From assembly GCA_016787345.1 (NCBI GenBank), contig JAEUUU010000130.1, forward strand, positions 1 to 64,000: DNA of 64,000 bases, in the 5' to 3' direction. The notes beneath the pieces were generated by a model. The model did not search any database. It saw nothing but the letters and a program-made list of their open reading frames with translations, and was not told the origin of the DNA. The DNA is from Saprospiraceae bacterium. GTDB taxonomy: Bacteria; Bacteroidota; Bacteroidia; Chitinophagales; Saprospiraceae. A program made the translations under genes and the position numbers. Of this stretch, positions 48,533 to 57,526 are shown piece after piece (position 1 is the stretch's first letter; the number at the start of each line of letters is the position of its first letter).

Positions 48533-50188
48533 ATGGCACAGCAGAACAATGAAATCTGGGGACACCCCCGCGGGTTATCCCTGCTCTTTTTCACCGAAAT
48601 GTGGGAGCGTTTCAGCTACTACGGCATGCGGGCAATTTTTACGCTCTACATGACCAACGCCCTGCTCATGACCAACAAACAAGCCTCCCAGATCTACGGC
48701 AGCTACACGGGTCTGGTGTACCTGACGCCCCTGCTCGGCGGTTATATTGCCGACAATTTCTGGGGCAACCGCCGCTCAATCGTGGTGGGTGGCCTGTTGA
48801 TGGCGCTCGGGCAATTTTTGATGTTCGGCAGCGCATCCATGTACACCAATGCCGGCCTGGCCGTGACCATGATGTGGGGCGGCTTGCTGTTTCTGATCGT
48901 GGGCAACGGTTTTTTTAAGCCCAATATCTCTTCCATGATCGGCCAGATGTATGCCGAAGGCGACCGCCGCCGCGATGCCGCTTATACGATCTTCTATATG
49001 GGTATCAATCTGGGCGCATTTATTGCTCCGCTGCTGTGCGGATACCTGGGCGACACCGGCAACGCAGCCGATTTCAAATGGGGCTTCCTGGCCGCCGGTA
49101 TCGGTATGATCCTGGGCACGGTGTTGTTCCAGACCCAGAAAGACAAATACGTAGTGACGCCCGAGGGTCAACCCATCGGCGCTACGCCCAACAGGGCGGT
49201 CAGCACGACCAATGAAGCCGGCTCCGGCGGCCTGGGCGGCAGCCAGATCGCGATGGGCGTCGGTATTTCTGTCGCGTTGTTTCTTGTTTTTTCCTTTTTG
49301 GTAAAATTCGACACCGTGGCTTCGCTGATTTATAGCGCCACGATCGGCATGGCCATCATGATCATCACCGACAAGTCGCTGACCAAAATCGAGCGCGATC
49401 GTATTCTTGTACTGTACGTTTCGGCGTTCTTCGTGGTGTTCTTCTGGTCGGCCTTCGAGCAAGCGGGCGCTTCGCTGACCTTCTTTGCCGACAAGCAGAC
49501 CGACCGGACTTTGTTCGGTTCCACCATCCCGGCCAGTTATTTCCAAAGCGTCAATGCCGTGGCCGTCGTGTTGCTGGCCCCGGTTATTGCAGCCATCTGG
49601 GTATGGCTGGCCAAGCGCAATTCCGAACCCAACTCCCTGCTCAAGCAATCGCTGGGTCTCATTATTCTGGCACTGGGTTACGTAGTGATCGCTTTCGGCG
49701 TAAAAGGCATGGGCCTGGGCGACAAATCCAGCATGTTCCTCCTGATTGCCCTGTACGTGATCCATACGATCGGCGAATTGTGCCTCTCCCCCATCGGCCT
49801 GTCGCTGGTATCCAAACTTTCGCCCATGCGCTTCGTATCGCTGCTCTTCGGCGTGTGGTTCCTGGCCAATGCCATTGCCAATAAGGCCGCCGGCCAGTTG
49901 AGCGAATTGTACCCGCCGGCCGGCCGCGAGTATTCTATCGCCGCTGAAAACGGCATCGATGCCGACACTTACAAGGGTCTGCTGGAAGGCACGACGCAGG
50001 TCACGCCCGATATCCAGGCCAAAGCCGCCGAGGCCAACCTGCCGCTCGAATACCCCACCTTCATGGGTAGCCCGGTCAAAGACCTGTATCAGTTCTTTAT
50101 GATCTTCGTGGGCATGGCCGGCATGGCTGGCCTGGTACTGTTCGGCCTGTCCTTCCCGCTCAAGCGAATGATGCACGGAGCGGACTAG
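48533..50188 (+). CDS. POT-family proton-dependent peptide transporter
   Basis: This 551-residue, multi-spanning MFS protein carries POT signatures: the E-x-x-E-R-F-type motif in FFTEMWERFSYYGMRA, GGYIADNFWGNRRSIVVGGL, GNGFFKPNISSMIGQMY and FFWSAFEQAGASLTFFAD. Such carriers import di- and tripeptides with protons. An extra segment of about 50 residues near the C-terminus (LYPPAGREYSIAAENGID to YPTFMGSPV) is longer than in E. coli DtpA. The gene stands alone, with a divergent lipoprotein gene upstream and repeats downstream. Confidence 0.92.
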   Translation: MAQQNNEIWGHPRGLSLLFFTEMWERFSYYGMRAIFTLYMTNALLMTNKQASQIYGSYTGLVYLTPLLGGYIADNFWGNRRSIVVGGLLMALGQFLMFGSASMYTNAGLAVTMMWGGLLFLIVGNGFFKPNISSMIGQMYAEGDRRRDAAYTIFYMGINLGAFIAPLLCGYLGDTGNAADFKWGFLAAGIGMILGTVLFQTQKDKYVVTPEGQPIGATPNRAVSTTNEAGSGGLGGSQIAMGVGISVALFLVFSFLVKFDTVASLIYSATIGMAIMIITDKSLTKIERDRILVLYVSAFFVVFFWSAFEQAGASLTFFADKQTDRTLFGSTIPASYFQSVNAVAVVLLAPVIAAIWVWLAKRNSEPNSLLKQSLGLIILALGYVVIAFGVKGMGLGDKSSMFLLIALYVIHTIGELCLSPIGLSLVSKLSPMRFVSLLFGVWFLANAIANKAAGQLSELYPPAGREYSIAAENGIDADTYKGLLEGTTQVTPDIQAKAAEANLPLEYPTFMGSPVKDLYQFFMIFVGMAGMAGLVLFGLSFPLKRMMHGAD

Positions 50189-50708
50189 GTTTTGGGGGTT
50201 GGTTTTTTGGTTTTGGCAAAAGGGTTACTGCTGCTCTCGAAGCGGGATTTGGGTTTTTGGTGTTGGGTTTTGGGTTTTGGCAAAAGGGTTGCTGCTGCTC
50301 TCGAAGCGGGATTTGGGTGTTGGGTGTTGGTTTTTAGGTTTTAGGCCAAAAGGGTTGCTGCTGCTCTCGGGTGGGGGTGCCGTTGCGCTCGATTTCCTCG
50401 GTGAAGTCACCCTCTTTTACACTCCGAAGTCCTGAAAACGGCGGCAAAACGTCTCTACAAATGCGGGATTTCTCCGAAATCCTGACAAGGGCCGTTTCCA
50501 TTCAGTTTTGGACAGTAATGGACTAGCCCCCTGATATACCCCGAGAGCAGCAGCAACCCTTTTGCCAAAACCCAATACCTAAAACCCAATACCCGCTTCG
50601 AGAGCAGCAGTAACCCTTTTGCCAAAACCTAAAACCCAATACCTAAAACCCAATACCTTCACCTATCTTTGGAAGTCTTTTTATGAAGGCTAAAAATCGC
50701 ATTCGCTC
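50189..50708. repeat. Repeat-filled intergenic region with inverted AAAAGGGTT..CTCTCG units
   Basis: Three forward units begin at about 50215, 50279 and 50344, sharing GCAAAAGGGTTGCTGCTGCT and then CTCGAAGCGGGATTTGGG in the first two. Two units in inverse orientation lie at about 50540-50566 and 50594-50622, enclosing 50380-50530. TTTTGGGTTTTGG / CCAAAACCTAAAACCC tracts join the units. No gene is seen. Confidence 0.8.
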
Positions 50709-53549
50709 ATGAAATTAAGATTACTCCGCCTGGCATCGATTGCCCTTTTTTCTTTGTTCCTCCGCCAGGCTTCGGCCCAGTGCGAATACCGCATTGAAAT
50801 GTTCGACTCCTTCGGAGACGGCTGGAACGGCGGTATCCTGACCATCACCAGCGGCACCTCCGTCATGCCCTTCAGCCTGCAGGGTTTCCCTTTTGGCAAC
50901 GGCCAGGACAGCACAGCGTATTTTACGGTTCAAACCGGCGAACCGCTCACCCTCAACTGGACGCCCGGTTTTTTTGTCGCAGAAGTCAGTTTTGCCATTT
51001 ACGATTATTCCGGCAACCTGGTATTTCAATCGGGTTTGCTGACGCCGGGGGAAATCTTTGAAACGACCGGCATATGTCCCGATTGTTTGAAACCGATCGA
51101 CGTCAAGGCGGAAAATATTTATGCCGACCGCGCCAAATACCGCTGGACGCCGGTGGGCGTAGGGCCATACGTCGGTTGGTACGTCATTTACGGACCCGCA
51201 GGATTCGTACCGGGCCCGGGTGTTGGCGATACGCTTTACGTAACGGTACCCAAAGTCACGATCAATGGCTTGCAGCAAAAAACCGCCTATGATTTTTACC
51301 TGCTGCAGGATTGCGGCGGAGCGGGATTTGCCGATCAGGCGGGTCCTTATTCTTTTGAAACGTATTGGGCCAACGATGTCGGCATCTCCGCCATCACCTC
51401 GCCGCAAAGCGGCTGCGACCTGGGTATCGAAACCATTAGTATCCAGTTGAGCAACTACGGCGCCAATCCGCAGTCGCTTATTCCGTTCAATTTCAGCGTC
51501 AACGGCGTGAGCGGCGGCGTTCCTCAACCGCAAGACGGGTTCTACACCGGCGTTTTGGGGAAAGACAGCACCGAACAACTGATTTTTGAAACGTTTTTCG
51601 ACTTTTCCGAACCCGGCGAATACCTCATTGCCGCCTGGTCGGAAATGACGGGCGACCAGCAAACCGACAACGATACCTTTTACTTGTATGTGGTCAACCG
51701 CCTGATCGCACCCTACACGCAGGATTTTGAAAACTGGAGCGGTGGCTGGTACGTCGATACGCTCGATAGCAACAACCCGAGTTGGGAGTTTGGTACGCCC
51801 GACAAACCCAGCATGCCTTCGGCTGCCAGCGGTGTAAATGCCTGGGTGACCAACCTCGACGGCGCCTATAATTCCAACGAACGCTCTTACATCAACTCCC
51901 CCTGTTTCGATTTCAGCGACCTGACCGAGGACCCCGCTATCGAGTTTTCGCTCAATTATTTCACAGAATTCTCCTACGACGGCGGCTTCCTCGAAATGTC
52001 GATCGACGGCGGTCAAAACTGGGACCGCGTCGGCGAAATCGGCGAGGGCTTCAACTGGTACACGTTCTTTAACGTCAATGCCGGACTGGGCGACGTGTGG
52101 GCCGGACAAACGCCGGGCTGGATCAAAGCGCGCCACAGCCTGACCGGCGCTGCCGGCGAAAGCGAGGTGCGCCTGCGCTTCGGCTTCGGGGCCGACCCTT
52201 CCGTCCAGTTCATTGGCGGTATGGCTGTTGACGACATCCGCATCTACGTGCCCGTAGCCGACGACCTCGCAGCCGTCAGCATCACGACAACAGGCGATGC
52301 CCTCGAGTGCGGTCTCGAAGACGACAAAGTGCTGTTCCAGTTTGCCAACTTTGGCACCCAGCCGCAAAACTTTTTCCAGGTAGCCTACTCCGTCAACGAC
52401 GGACCGGCTGTTGTCGAAAACGTCGGTGCAACCACCCTGAACCCCGACGAAATTTTCACCTACACCTTTACCCAACCCTTCGACAGCCGCGACCAAGTTT
52501 CCAATATCAAAGCCTGGACGCTGCTGCTTGATGAGCAAAACCTGATCAATGACACCGTTACATACTCGGTTGACCACCGCCCCAGAGCAGTGCCTTTTCA
52601 GGAAAACTTCGAAGGTATGCTGCTGCCGGACGGCTGGACGAGCAACGGCTTTATCACCAACACACACAATAACATCTCCTACGTACTGGCCCATAACCTG
52701 TGGGTGAGCAGCCCGAGCTTTACCCACGAACTGCCGCGTTACGGCGTACTGGGCGCCAACGATACCCTGCGCTTCGACTACCGGATCTCCAATTTCAGCG
52801 GCGCCGGCACCGTACCGACTACCCTCGGCCTCGGTAACAAAGTGGACGTTCAGGTTTCCGACAATTGCGGACAAACCTACACGACGGTGTACACCATCAA
52901 CGCCCTCAACCACGTACCCGACATCAACCTGACAACAATCAAAATCGGTCTGGGCAACTACGCCAACGAATCGATCCGTATCCGCTTCGTAGGCACCTGG
53001 GCTTCGGGCGACTACTATTTCGACCTCGACAACATCAACCTGTTGTCGTGCCCGGCCGATTTCGAACTTACTGCCGACGTGACCAACGCCAACCCGAACC
53101 TCAACAACGGCACGGCAACCGTGAATGTCGGTATCGGCAACCCGCCGTACCAGTACCTGTGGAGCAACGGCCAAACCTCCCAAACAGCAACCGACCTGCC
53201 CGTCGGCGACGCCAGCGTAACCGTTACCGACGCCCTGGGCTGCTCCGGCACCCTGAGCGTCAGCATCGGCGTTTCGTCAACGCAGGACATCGCGGGCCTG
53301 ACGCGCATTGCCCTGCAACCCAACCCAACCAATGGCTGGACGACTCTTTTCCTCGATTTCGATACGCCTACCGAGGTGCGCATCGAACTTTTCGACCTGC
53401 TGGGTAAAACCGTCTGGACCAGCAACCCGCAACGCGGCAGCTCCCTGGTCGAAAGCATCGACCTGAGCAATGTGCCCACCGGCCTTTACCTGCTTCGCGT
53501 CAGCGCCAACGGACAGGCGATGACGCGAAAGGTGGTTAAGGGAGATTGA
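50709..53549 (+). CDS. Large secreted multidomain protein with T9SS type A sorting domain
   Basis: This 946-residue protein has a signal peptide (MKLRLLRLASIALFSLFLRQ, cleavage near ASAQC). It starts with a small Cys-containing module (CEYRIEMFDSFGDGWNGGIL) seen in other T9SS proteins, then a fibronectin-like region (about 125-220), CARDB-like repeats (SAITSPQSGCDLGIETISI and VSITTTGDALECGLEDDKVL), two jelly-roll/MAM-like segments (YTQDFENWSGGWYVDTLDSN and FQENFEGMLLPDGWTSNGFI), a SprB-type repeat (NGTATVNVGIGNPPYQYLWS) and a final sorting domain (LQPNPTNGWTTLFLDF to KVVKGD). It is probably a surface adhesin; no catalytic motif is apparent. Confidence 0.88.
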   Translation: MKLRLLRLASIALFSLFLRQASAQCEYRIEMFDSFGDGWNGGILTITSGTSVMPFSLQGFPFGNGQDSTAYFTVQTGEPLTLNWTPGFFVAEVSFAIYDYSGNLVFQSGLLTPGEIFETTGICPDCLKPIDVKAENIYADRAKYRWTPVGVGPYVGWYVIYGPAGFVPGPGVGDTLYVTVPKVTINGLQQKTAYDFYLLQDCGGAGFADQAGPYSFETYWANDVGISAITSPQSGCDLGIETISIQLSNYGANPQSLIPFNFSVNGVSGGVPQPQDGFYTGVLGKDSTEQLIFETFFDFSEPGEYLIAAWSEMTGDQQTDNDTFYLYVVNRLIAPYTQDFENWSGGWYVDTLDSNNPSWEFGTPDKPSMPSAASGVNAWVTNLDGAYNSNERSYINSPCFDFSDLTEDPAIEFSLNYFTEFSYDGGFLEMSIDGGQNWDRVGEIGEGFNWYTFFNVNAGLGDVWAGQTPGWIKARHSLTGAAGESEVRLRFGFGADPSVQFIGGMAVDDIRIYVPVADDLAAVSITTTGDALECGLEDDKVLFQFANFGTQPQNFFQVAYSVNDGPAVVENVGATTLNPDEIFTYTFTQPFDSRDQVSNIKAWTLLLDEQNLINDTVTYSVDHRPRAVPFQENFEGMLLPDGWTSNGFITNTHNNISYVLAHNLWVSSPSFTHELPRYGVLGANDTLRFDYRISNFSGAGTVPTTLGLGNKVDVQVSDNCGQTYTTVYTINALNHVPDINLTTIKIGLGNYANESIRIRFVGTWASGDYYFDLDNINLLSCPADFELTADVTNANPNLNNGTATVNVGIGNPPYQYLWSNGQTSQTATDLPVGDASVTVTDALGCSGTLSVSIGVSSTQDIAGLTRIALQPNPTNGWTTLFLDFDTPTEVRIELFDLLGKTVWTSNPQRGSSLVESIDLSNVPTGLYLLRVSANGQAMTRKVVKGD

Positions 53550-53835
53550 TGGAAAAGGTTGATGAGGGTTGATGAGGGTTTATAAGGTTCATAAAAGGGT
53601 TTATTCTTCTCTCGAAGGGTAAACCCTTTTTCATAGCTGTAATCGAGATGTAAGGGTTCGTGACACAAGTGCTTTCCTTCCTGCAGGGCATTTTTATTTC
53701 CCTCAGATTTTTGCAGATGAATAGCAGATTCCGCAGCGGAAAACCATACTAAAAAGGGTTTACCCTTCGAGAGAAGAATAAACCCTTTTATAAACCTTAT
53801 CAACCTTTTCTATCAACCCATATCAACCTTTTTTT
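53550..53835. repeat. Inverted repeat pair between convergent genes
   Basis: AAAAGGGTTTATTCTTCTCT with CGAAGGGTAAACCC at about 53595-53632 is repeated in reverse orientation at about 53752-53789, and GGTTTATAAGGTT/GGTTGATGAGGG tracts flank both. Transcripts of either convergent gene could fold into a long hairpin here. No gene is seen. Confidence 0.75.
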
Positions 53836-56800
53836 TCATTGTTCCGCCTTGATATACTCTTCCACGAGGCCTTTGTAATAAGGTTTGAGTGCGGGTGACA
53901 CGGTGCGGTACATATCGACTTCTGCGCGGCGTTTTTTCAGGTATTCTTCAAGGGCCGGCGGGAGTTTGGCGGGTTGTTGCTGGGCGGTTTGAGCCTGGCG
54001 CTGTTCGTCCTGTTCGCGTTCGCGTTCGGCGCGTTCTTCTTCGAGCAGGCGGGTCATGATTTGTTCCTGGCGCTTGAGCATTTCATTGGTCAGGCGTTTG
54101 TTGACCAGATCGACCTCGTTTTTCTCCATTTCCTGCATGAGTTCGTCGAGGGCTTTGGAGCCTTTGCCTTCGGCCTGTTTTTGCTTTTGCAGTTCGCGCA
54201 GCGCGTTGCGCATGGCGGCTTGCTGGGCGGCCATTTGGGCAAAGTCCTTGCTCATAGTGCCCTGACCCTTGCCTTGTTCCATGCGTTGTTTGAGATCCTG
54301 CATCTGATCGCCGAGGCTTTTTTGGCCTTTGGTGATCTTGTCCATGGGCTTTTTGCCGCTTTTCCCTTCGCCTTCGCCGGGTTTTTGGCACGACTGGTTG
54401 CCCGGCATGTTGGCAGCCATTTCCTGCTGCATGTTGTTCATGATTTCCGAGAGGAGCAGGGCCAGGTCGTTCATGGCTTTCATGCTGCGCTGTTGTTGCT
54501 CGGTAGCGGTGCCGGTGCGGCGCTCTTCGAGTTCGGAGACGGCATCGCCGATGGCACTTTTGACTTCGGTAACTTTTTCAGTGACCACGCCTTCGAGTTT
54601 GAAATTGCGCTTGGCCAGTGCCTGGAGACTGTCTTCGACGATTTTGAAGTCGTCCTTGATCTTGTATTGTTGTTGGGTCAGTTCGACATAGCGCGGCGTA
54701 TTGATGGTCGTCGCGGCGATGTCTTTCATATTCTGCTCCTGAGCGAAAGACAGGCCGATGAGGTTCTCCAGCAATTGGCGCAGCATGGCAATATCTTCCT
54801 CCATTTGTTCCATCTCGCCGTCCGACTGGTTTTGCTTCATCTTGTTGGCGAGGTTTTTCATCTTGTTGGAGGCCGATTTCTGCTTTTTACCCGCTTTGTT
54901 CTTTTGTTTTTGCTCGAGTTGCTGGCCGGCGTCCTTCATGTCGTTTTTGATGTCCTGCATTTCCTTCTGGCTATCTTCTATCTTCTGCGGGCGTTTCAAC
55001 TCTTTGTTCTTCTGTTCGAGTTCCTGTTGTTTTTTCTGGAGATCGTCCATTTTTTTGTTCAGTTCCTCCTGTTGTTGCTGGAGTTCCTGATCTGATTTTT
55101 GGCCGTCTTTTTTCTCGTCCTGGTTTTGCTGGTCGCCCTTTTGCTCCTCGTTTTGCTGTTGTTGTTCCGTCTCTTTATTCAGTTCGTCCTGTTCTTTGGC
55201 CAGTTCTTCCAGTTTATCGATCTGTTGCTGGAGCATATTTTCCACTTCCAGTTGTTTGTAAAGTTCCTGGAGGCGGTCGAGTTCCTTGTTGAGTTCCTCG
55301 TTGTTGAGTTGCATCTGCTCCATTTTATCCAGCATCTCCTCCTTGTTCATTTCCTGGAGCAATTTTTCGATCTCTTCCATGAGTTGTTTTTGCTCGGGGG
55401 AGAGGGCTTCTTCCATCAGTTTTTCGAGTTGCTCTTCTTTTTTCTGAAGATCCTCGGTTTGCTGCTGGTTCATTTCCTGCTGTTGCTGGCGGTTTTCCTG
55501 GAAGTTCTGCTTGGCCTGTTCGAGCTGTTGCTGGATTTGCTTCTGGCGTTCGAGCAGGCGTTCGAGTTCTTTGCGCGACTGCCAGTCGAGGTTTTTCTGC
55601 TGCAGGATTTTGTCGCGCAGTTTTTTCATTTCCTCGTTGACCTTGGCACTTTCTTTCAGGGCTTTTTCGAGGTCTTTTTTGATCTGCTCCGAATTTTCGG
55701 CCTGTTGTTTTTCCACCTCTGCGAGGCTGGGCATACGCCATTGCATGAGGTTGGTGCGGGCGGTTTTGGAGCCGTTGACGGCGTCGTTGTCGCCCACTTC
55801 AAAGTAATAGGTGATCTCGTCGCCGGGAGCCAGGTCGATGTTGCGGAGGTCCCAGGTATGTTCGTACTGGATTTGTTTTCCGGCGGGTTTATTCAGTTTG
55901 AGGGTGCTGAGCGGCAGCTGGCCCCCCTTGGCTTTTTTCACCTGATAGTTGAAGGTCAGGTTGAGCAATCCGTAATCGTCGGCGGCATCGCCGGCGAAGA
56001 AGATCATCCGTTTGTTGGTACTGTCGCGGAATTCCTCGACCGAAATCTGCGGATGCTGGTCGGGGATAATCGTCACGGTGTAGGCTACGGAGTCGCCATT
56101 CGGCAGTAATTCGTTGGCGATGAATATTTTATACGGCTCGTCTTTGAGCGCGCGGCGGCTGAACGAGAAGAGTTCGTCGTCGAAGCGTTTGGCTTCGGCG
56201 GCGGCTTCGTTGCCGAAGCGCATGCTGAGGTGGTCGGTGTTTTGCACGTTGAACACCCAGCCGATATTGGTGCCTTGCGGGATGACGAGGTCGCCCACGT
56301 TGGAGAGTTCTTCGTTGGGGCGGCCGAGGTAGCTGGGGTAGTTGAGTTTGACGTTGAACGACAGGATATTCGGCTTGCGCAGCACGTTCAGCAAATACTC
56401 GCGGCTTTCGACGGCGCCGGAGAACAGGTTGAATTTGGTGTCCAGCTGGACGTTGGAGAATTTGTAGGAAAATTCGTTCGGCGCATCTTTGGTCAGGCGG
56501 TACTGCACCTTGCCGAGATTGATAAACACTTCATTGGGCAGGGCTTGTCCTTCTACTTTTACTTTTAAAACGTAGTCGGAAAACTGCACGGCCCGAAGGC
56601 TGTCGGTTTGCAGGATGAAGCGGAAGGGAGCGGGTTTTTCAAAAGCCTTGTTGCTGTTCCAGAGGCGGTAGGCGCCTTCGCGCAGGATATTGGGCGCGCC
56701 GAGGAAGAGAAACAAAAGCAACAAAACCGGCGGCAGGGCGTAGCGCAGGTATTTGCGGTTGCTGCGCAGGTCGATGGCCATTTTGAAGGGCACCAGTTTG

Positions 56801-57219
56801 ATCTCTTCGCTTTTTTGGTTGATCGAGGCGTTGATCAGGTCGGCGTAAATGGCGTTGCTGCTCTGCTGTTTGAGTTGAAGAATGTTGAGCAGTTTGTCTT
56901 TTACACCGGCGAAATGCTGCCCGATGATCTGGGCTGCCTGTTCGTGGCTGATGACTTTTCCCAGGTGGAAATAGTGCAGGAGCGGCAGGGCAATCCAGCG
57001 GTACAAAGCCGCGCCGCTGATGAGCAAAAAGCCCCAGAACATGCCGGTTCGCACCTTGGAATTGAAGTAAAAATAATACTCCAGTACGTTCAGCACAATG
57101 AACAGGCCGAGCACGAGCCCTACGGTATACAACGCGCCGCGCAGCAGCTGATTGACGTAGAATTTGCGGATAAATCCATCGAGCTTTTCGATGAGCAGGG
57201 AATAGTTGTCGCGCACCAT
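53836..57219 (-). CDS. DUF4175 family membrane-anchored coiled-coil protein
   Basis: This 1127-residue protein begins with two hydrophobic helices (LLRGALYTVGLVLGLFIVLN and MFWGFLLISGAALYRWIAL) and a third at about 155-175, followed by a periplasmic-looking beta-rich region (about 190-500). From about 505 to 870 it is an extremely Gln/Glu/Lys-rich coiled coil (for example QQQQNEEQKGDQQNQDEKKD). The remaining C-terminal part is again helical and Met/Gln-rich. The layout matches DUF4175, a family of unknown function typical of Bacteroidota. The base composition in the coiled coil is biased and generates long spurious membrane-like frames on the opposite strand. Confidence 0.88.
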   Translation of the reverse strand: MVRDNYSLLIEKLDGFIRKFYVNQLLRGALYTVGLVLGLFIVLNVLEYYFYFNSKVRTGMFWGFLLISGAALYRWIALPLLHYFHLGKVISHEQAAQIIGQHFAGVKDKLLNILQLKQQSSNAIYADLINASINQKSEEIKLVPFKMAIDLRSNRKYLRYALPPVLLLLFLFLGAPNILREGAYRLWNSNKAFEKPAPFRFILQTDSLRAVQFSDYVLKVKVEGQALPNEVFINLGKVQYRLTKDAPNEFSYKFSNVQLDTKFNLFSGAVESREYLLNVLRKPNILSFNVKLNYPSYLGRPNEELSNVGDLVIPQGTNIGWVFNVQNTDHLSMRFGNEAAAEAKRFDDELFSFSRRALKDEPYKIFIANELLPNGDSVAYTVTIIPDQHPQISVEEFRDSTNKRMIFFAGDAADDYGLLNLTFNYQVKKAKGGQLPLSTLKLNKPAGKQIQYEHTWDLRNIDLAPGDEITYYFEVGDNDAVNGSKTARTNLMQWRMPSLAEVEKQQAENSEQIKKDLEKALKESAKVNEEMKKLRDKILQQKNLDWQSRKELERLLERQKQIQQQLEQAKQNFQENRQQQQEMNQQQTEDLQKKEEQLEKLMEEALSPEQKQLMEEIEKLLQEMNKEEMLDKMEQMQLNNEELNKELDRLQELYKQLEVENMLQQQIDKLEELAKEQDELNKETEQQQQNEEQKGDQQNQDEKKDGQKSDQELQQQQEELNKKMDDLQKKQQELEQKNKELKRPQKIEDSQKEMQDIKNDMKDAGQQLEQKQKNKAGKKQKSASNKMKNLANKMKQNQSDGEMEQMEEDIAMLRQLLENLIGLSFAQEQNMKDIAATTINTPRYVELTQQQYKIKDDFKIVEDSLQALAKRNFKLEGVVTEKVTEVKSAIGDAVSELEERRTGTATEQQQRSMKAMNDLALLLSEIMNNMQQEMAANMPGNQSCQKPGEGEGKSGKKPMDKITKGQKSLGDQMQDLKQRMEQGKGQGTMSKDFAQMAAQQAAMRNALRELQKQKQAEGKGSKALDELMQEMEKNEVDLVNKRLTNEMLKRQEQIMTRLLEEERAEREREQDEQRQAQTAQQQPAKLPPALEEYLKKRRAEVDMYRTVSPALKPYYKGLVEEYIKAEQ

Positions 57220-57526
57220 AATCCAGGATAAATAGTTACCGGCTAAAGTTGCGGGAAAGCCGGGGTATTAAAACGAATTTTCCACCAAAAGGTTATAAAA
57301 CAGCCGTTTTTAACCGGTTTGAATGCTTGAATTTATACTGCACGCGGAGGGCTGTGCGGGTTTGTGGAAATTTGGGTCACGCAAAGTCGCAAAGCGCGCA
57401 AAGAGACTTCTCTGTGTCTCTGCGACTCTGTGTGCAACTTTTTTATTTCACGCAGAGACGCAGAGGCGCAGAGGGAATCATGTAGGTTTTATGCGCTTCT
57501 CTGTATCTCTGCGCGCAACAAAGATA
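57220..57526. repeat. Intergenic region with CACGCAAAGTCGC / CACGCAGAGACGC repeats
   Basis: Positions 57377-57405 are identical to 38220-38248 over 29 nt, and 57450-57467 shares CACGCAGAGACGCAGAGG with 38183-38200. Between them is CTCTGTGTCTCTGCGACTCTG, roughly complementary to the flanks, so the element can fold. No gene is present. Confidence 0.75.

Noticed and set aside
55099-56109. Plus-strand open frame predicting an extremely hydrophobic, Leu/Phe-rich protein
   Set aside because: It is the complement of the Gln/Glu/Lys-rich coiled coil of the DUF4175 gene; reversed CAG/GAA/AAA codons give Leu/Phe runs without real transmembrane organisation.
53836-57219. SMC- or MukB-like chromosome protein based on the long coiled coil
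   Set aside because: There is no ATPase motif, and the N-terminal membrane helices and overall layout fit DUF4175.
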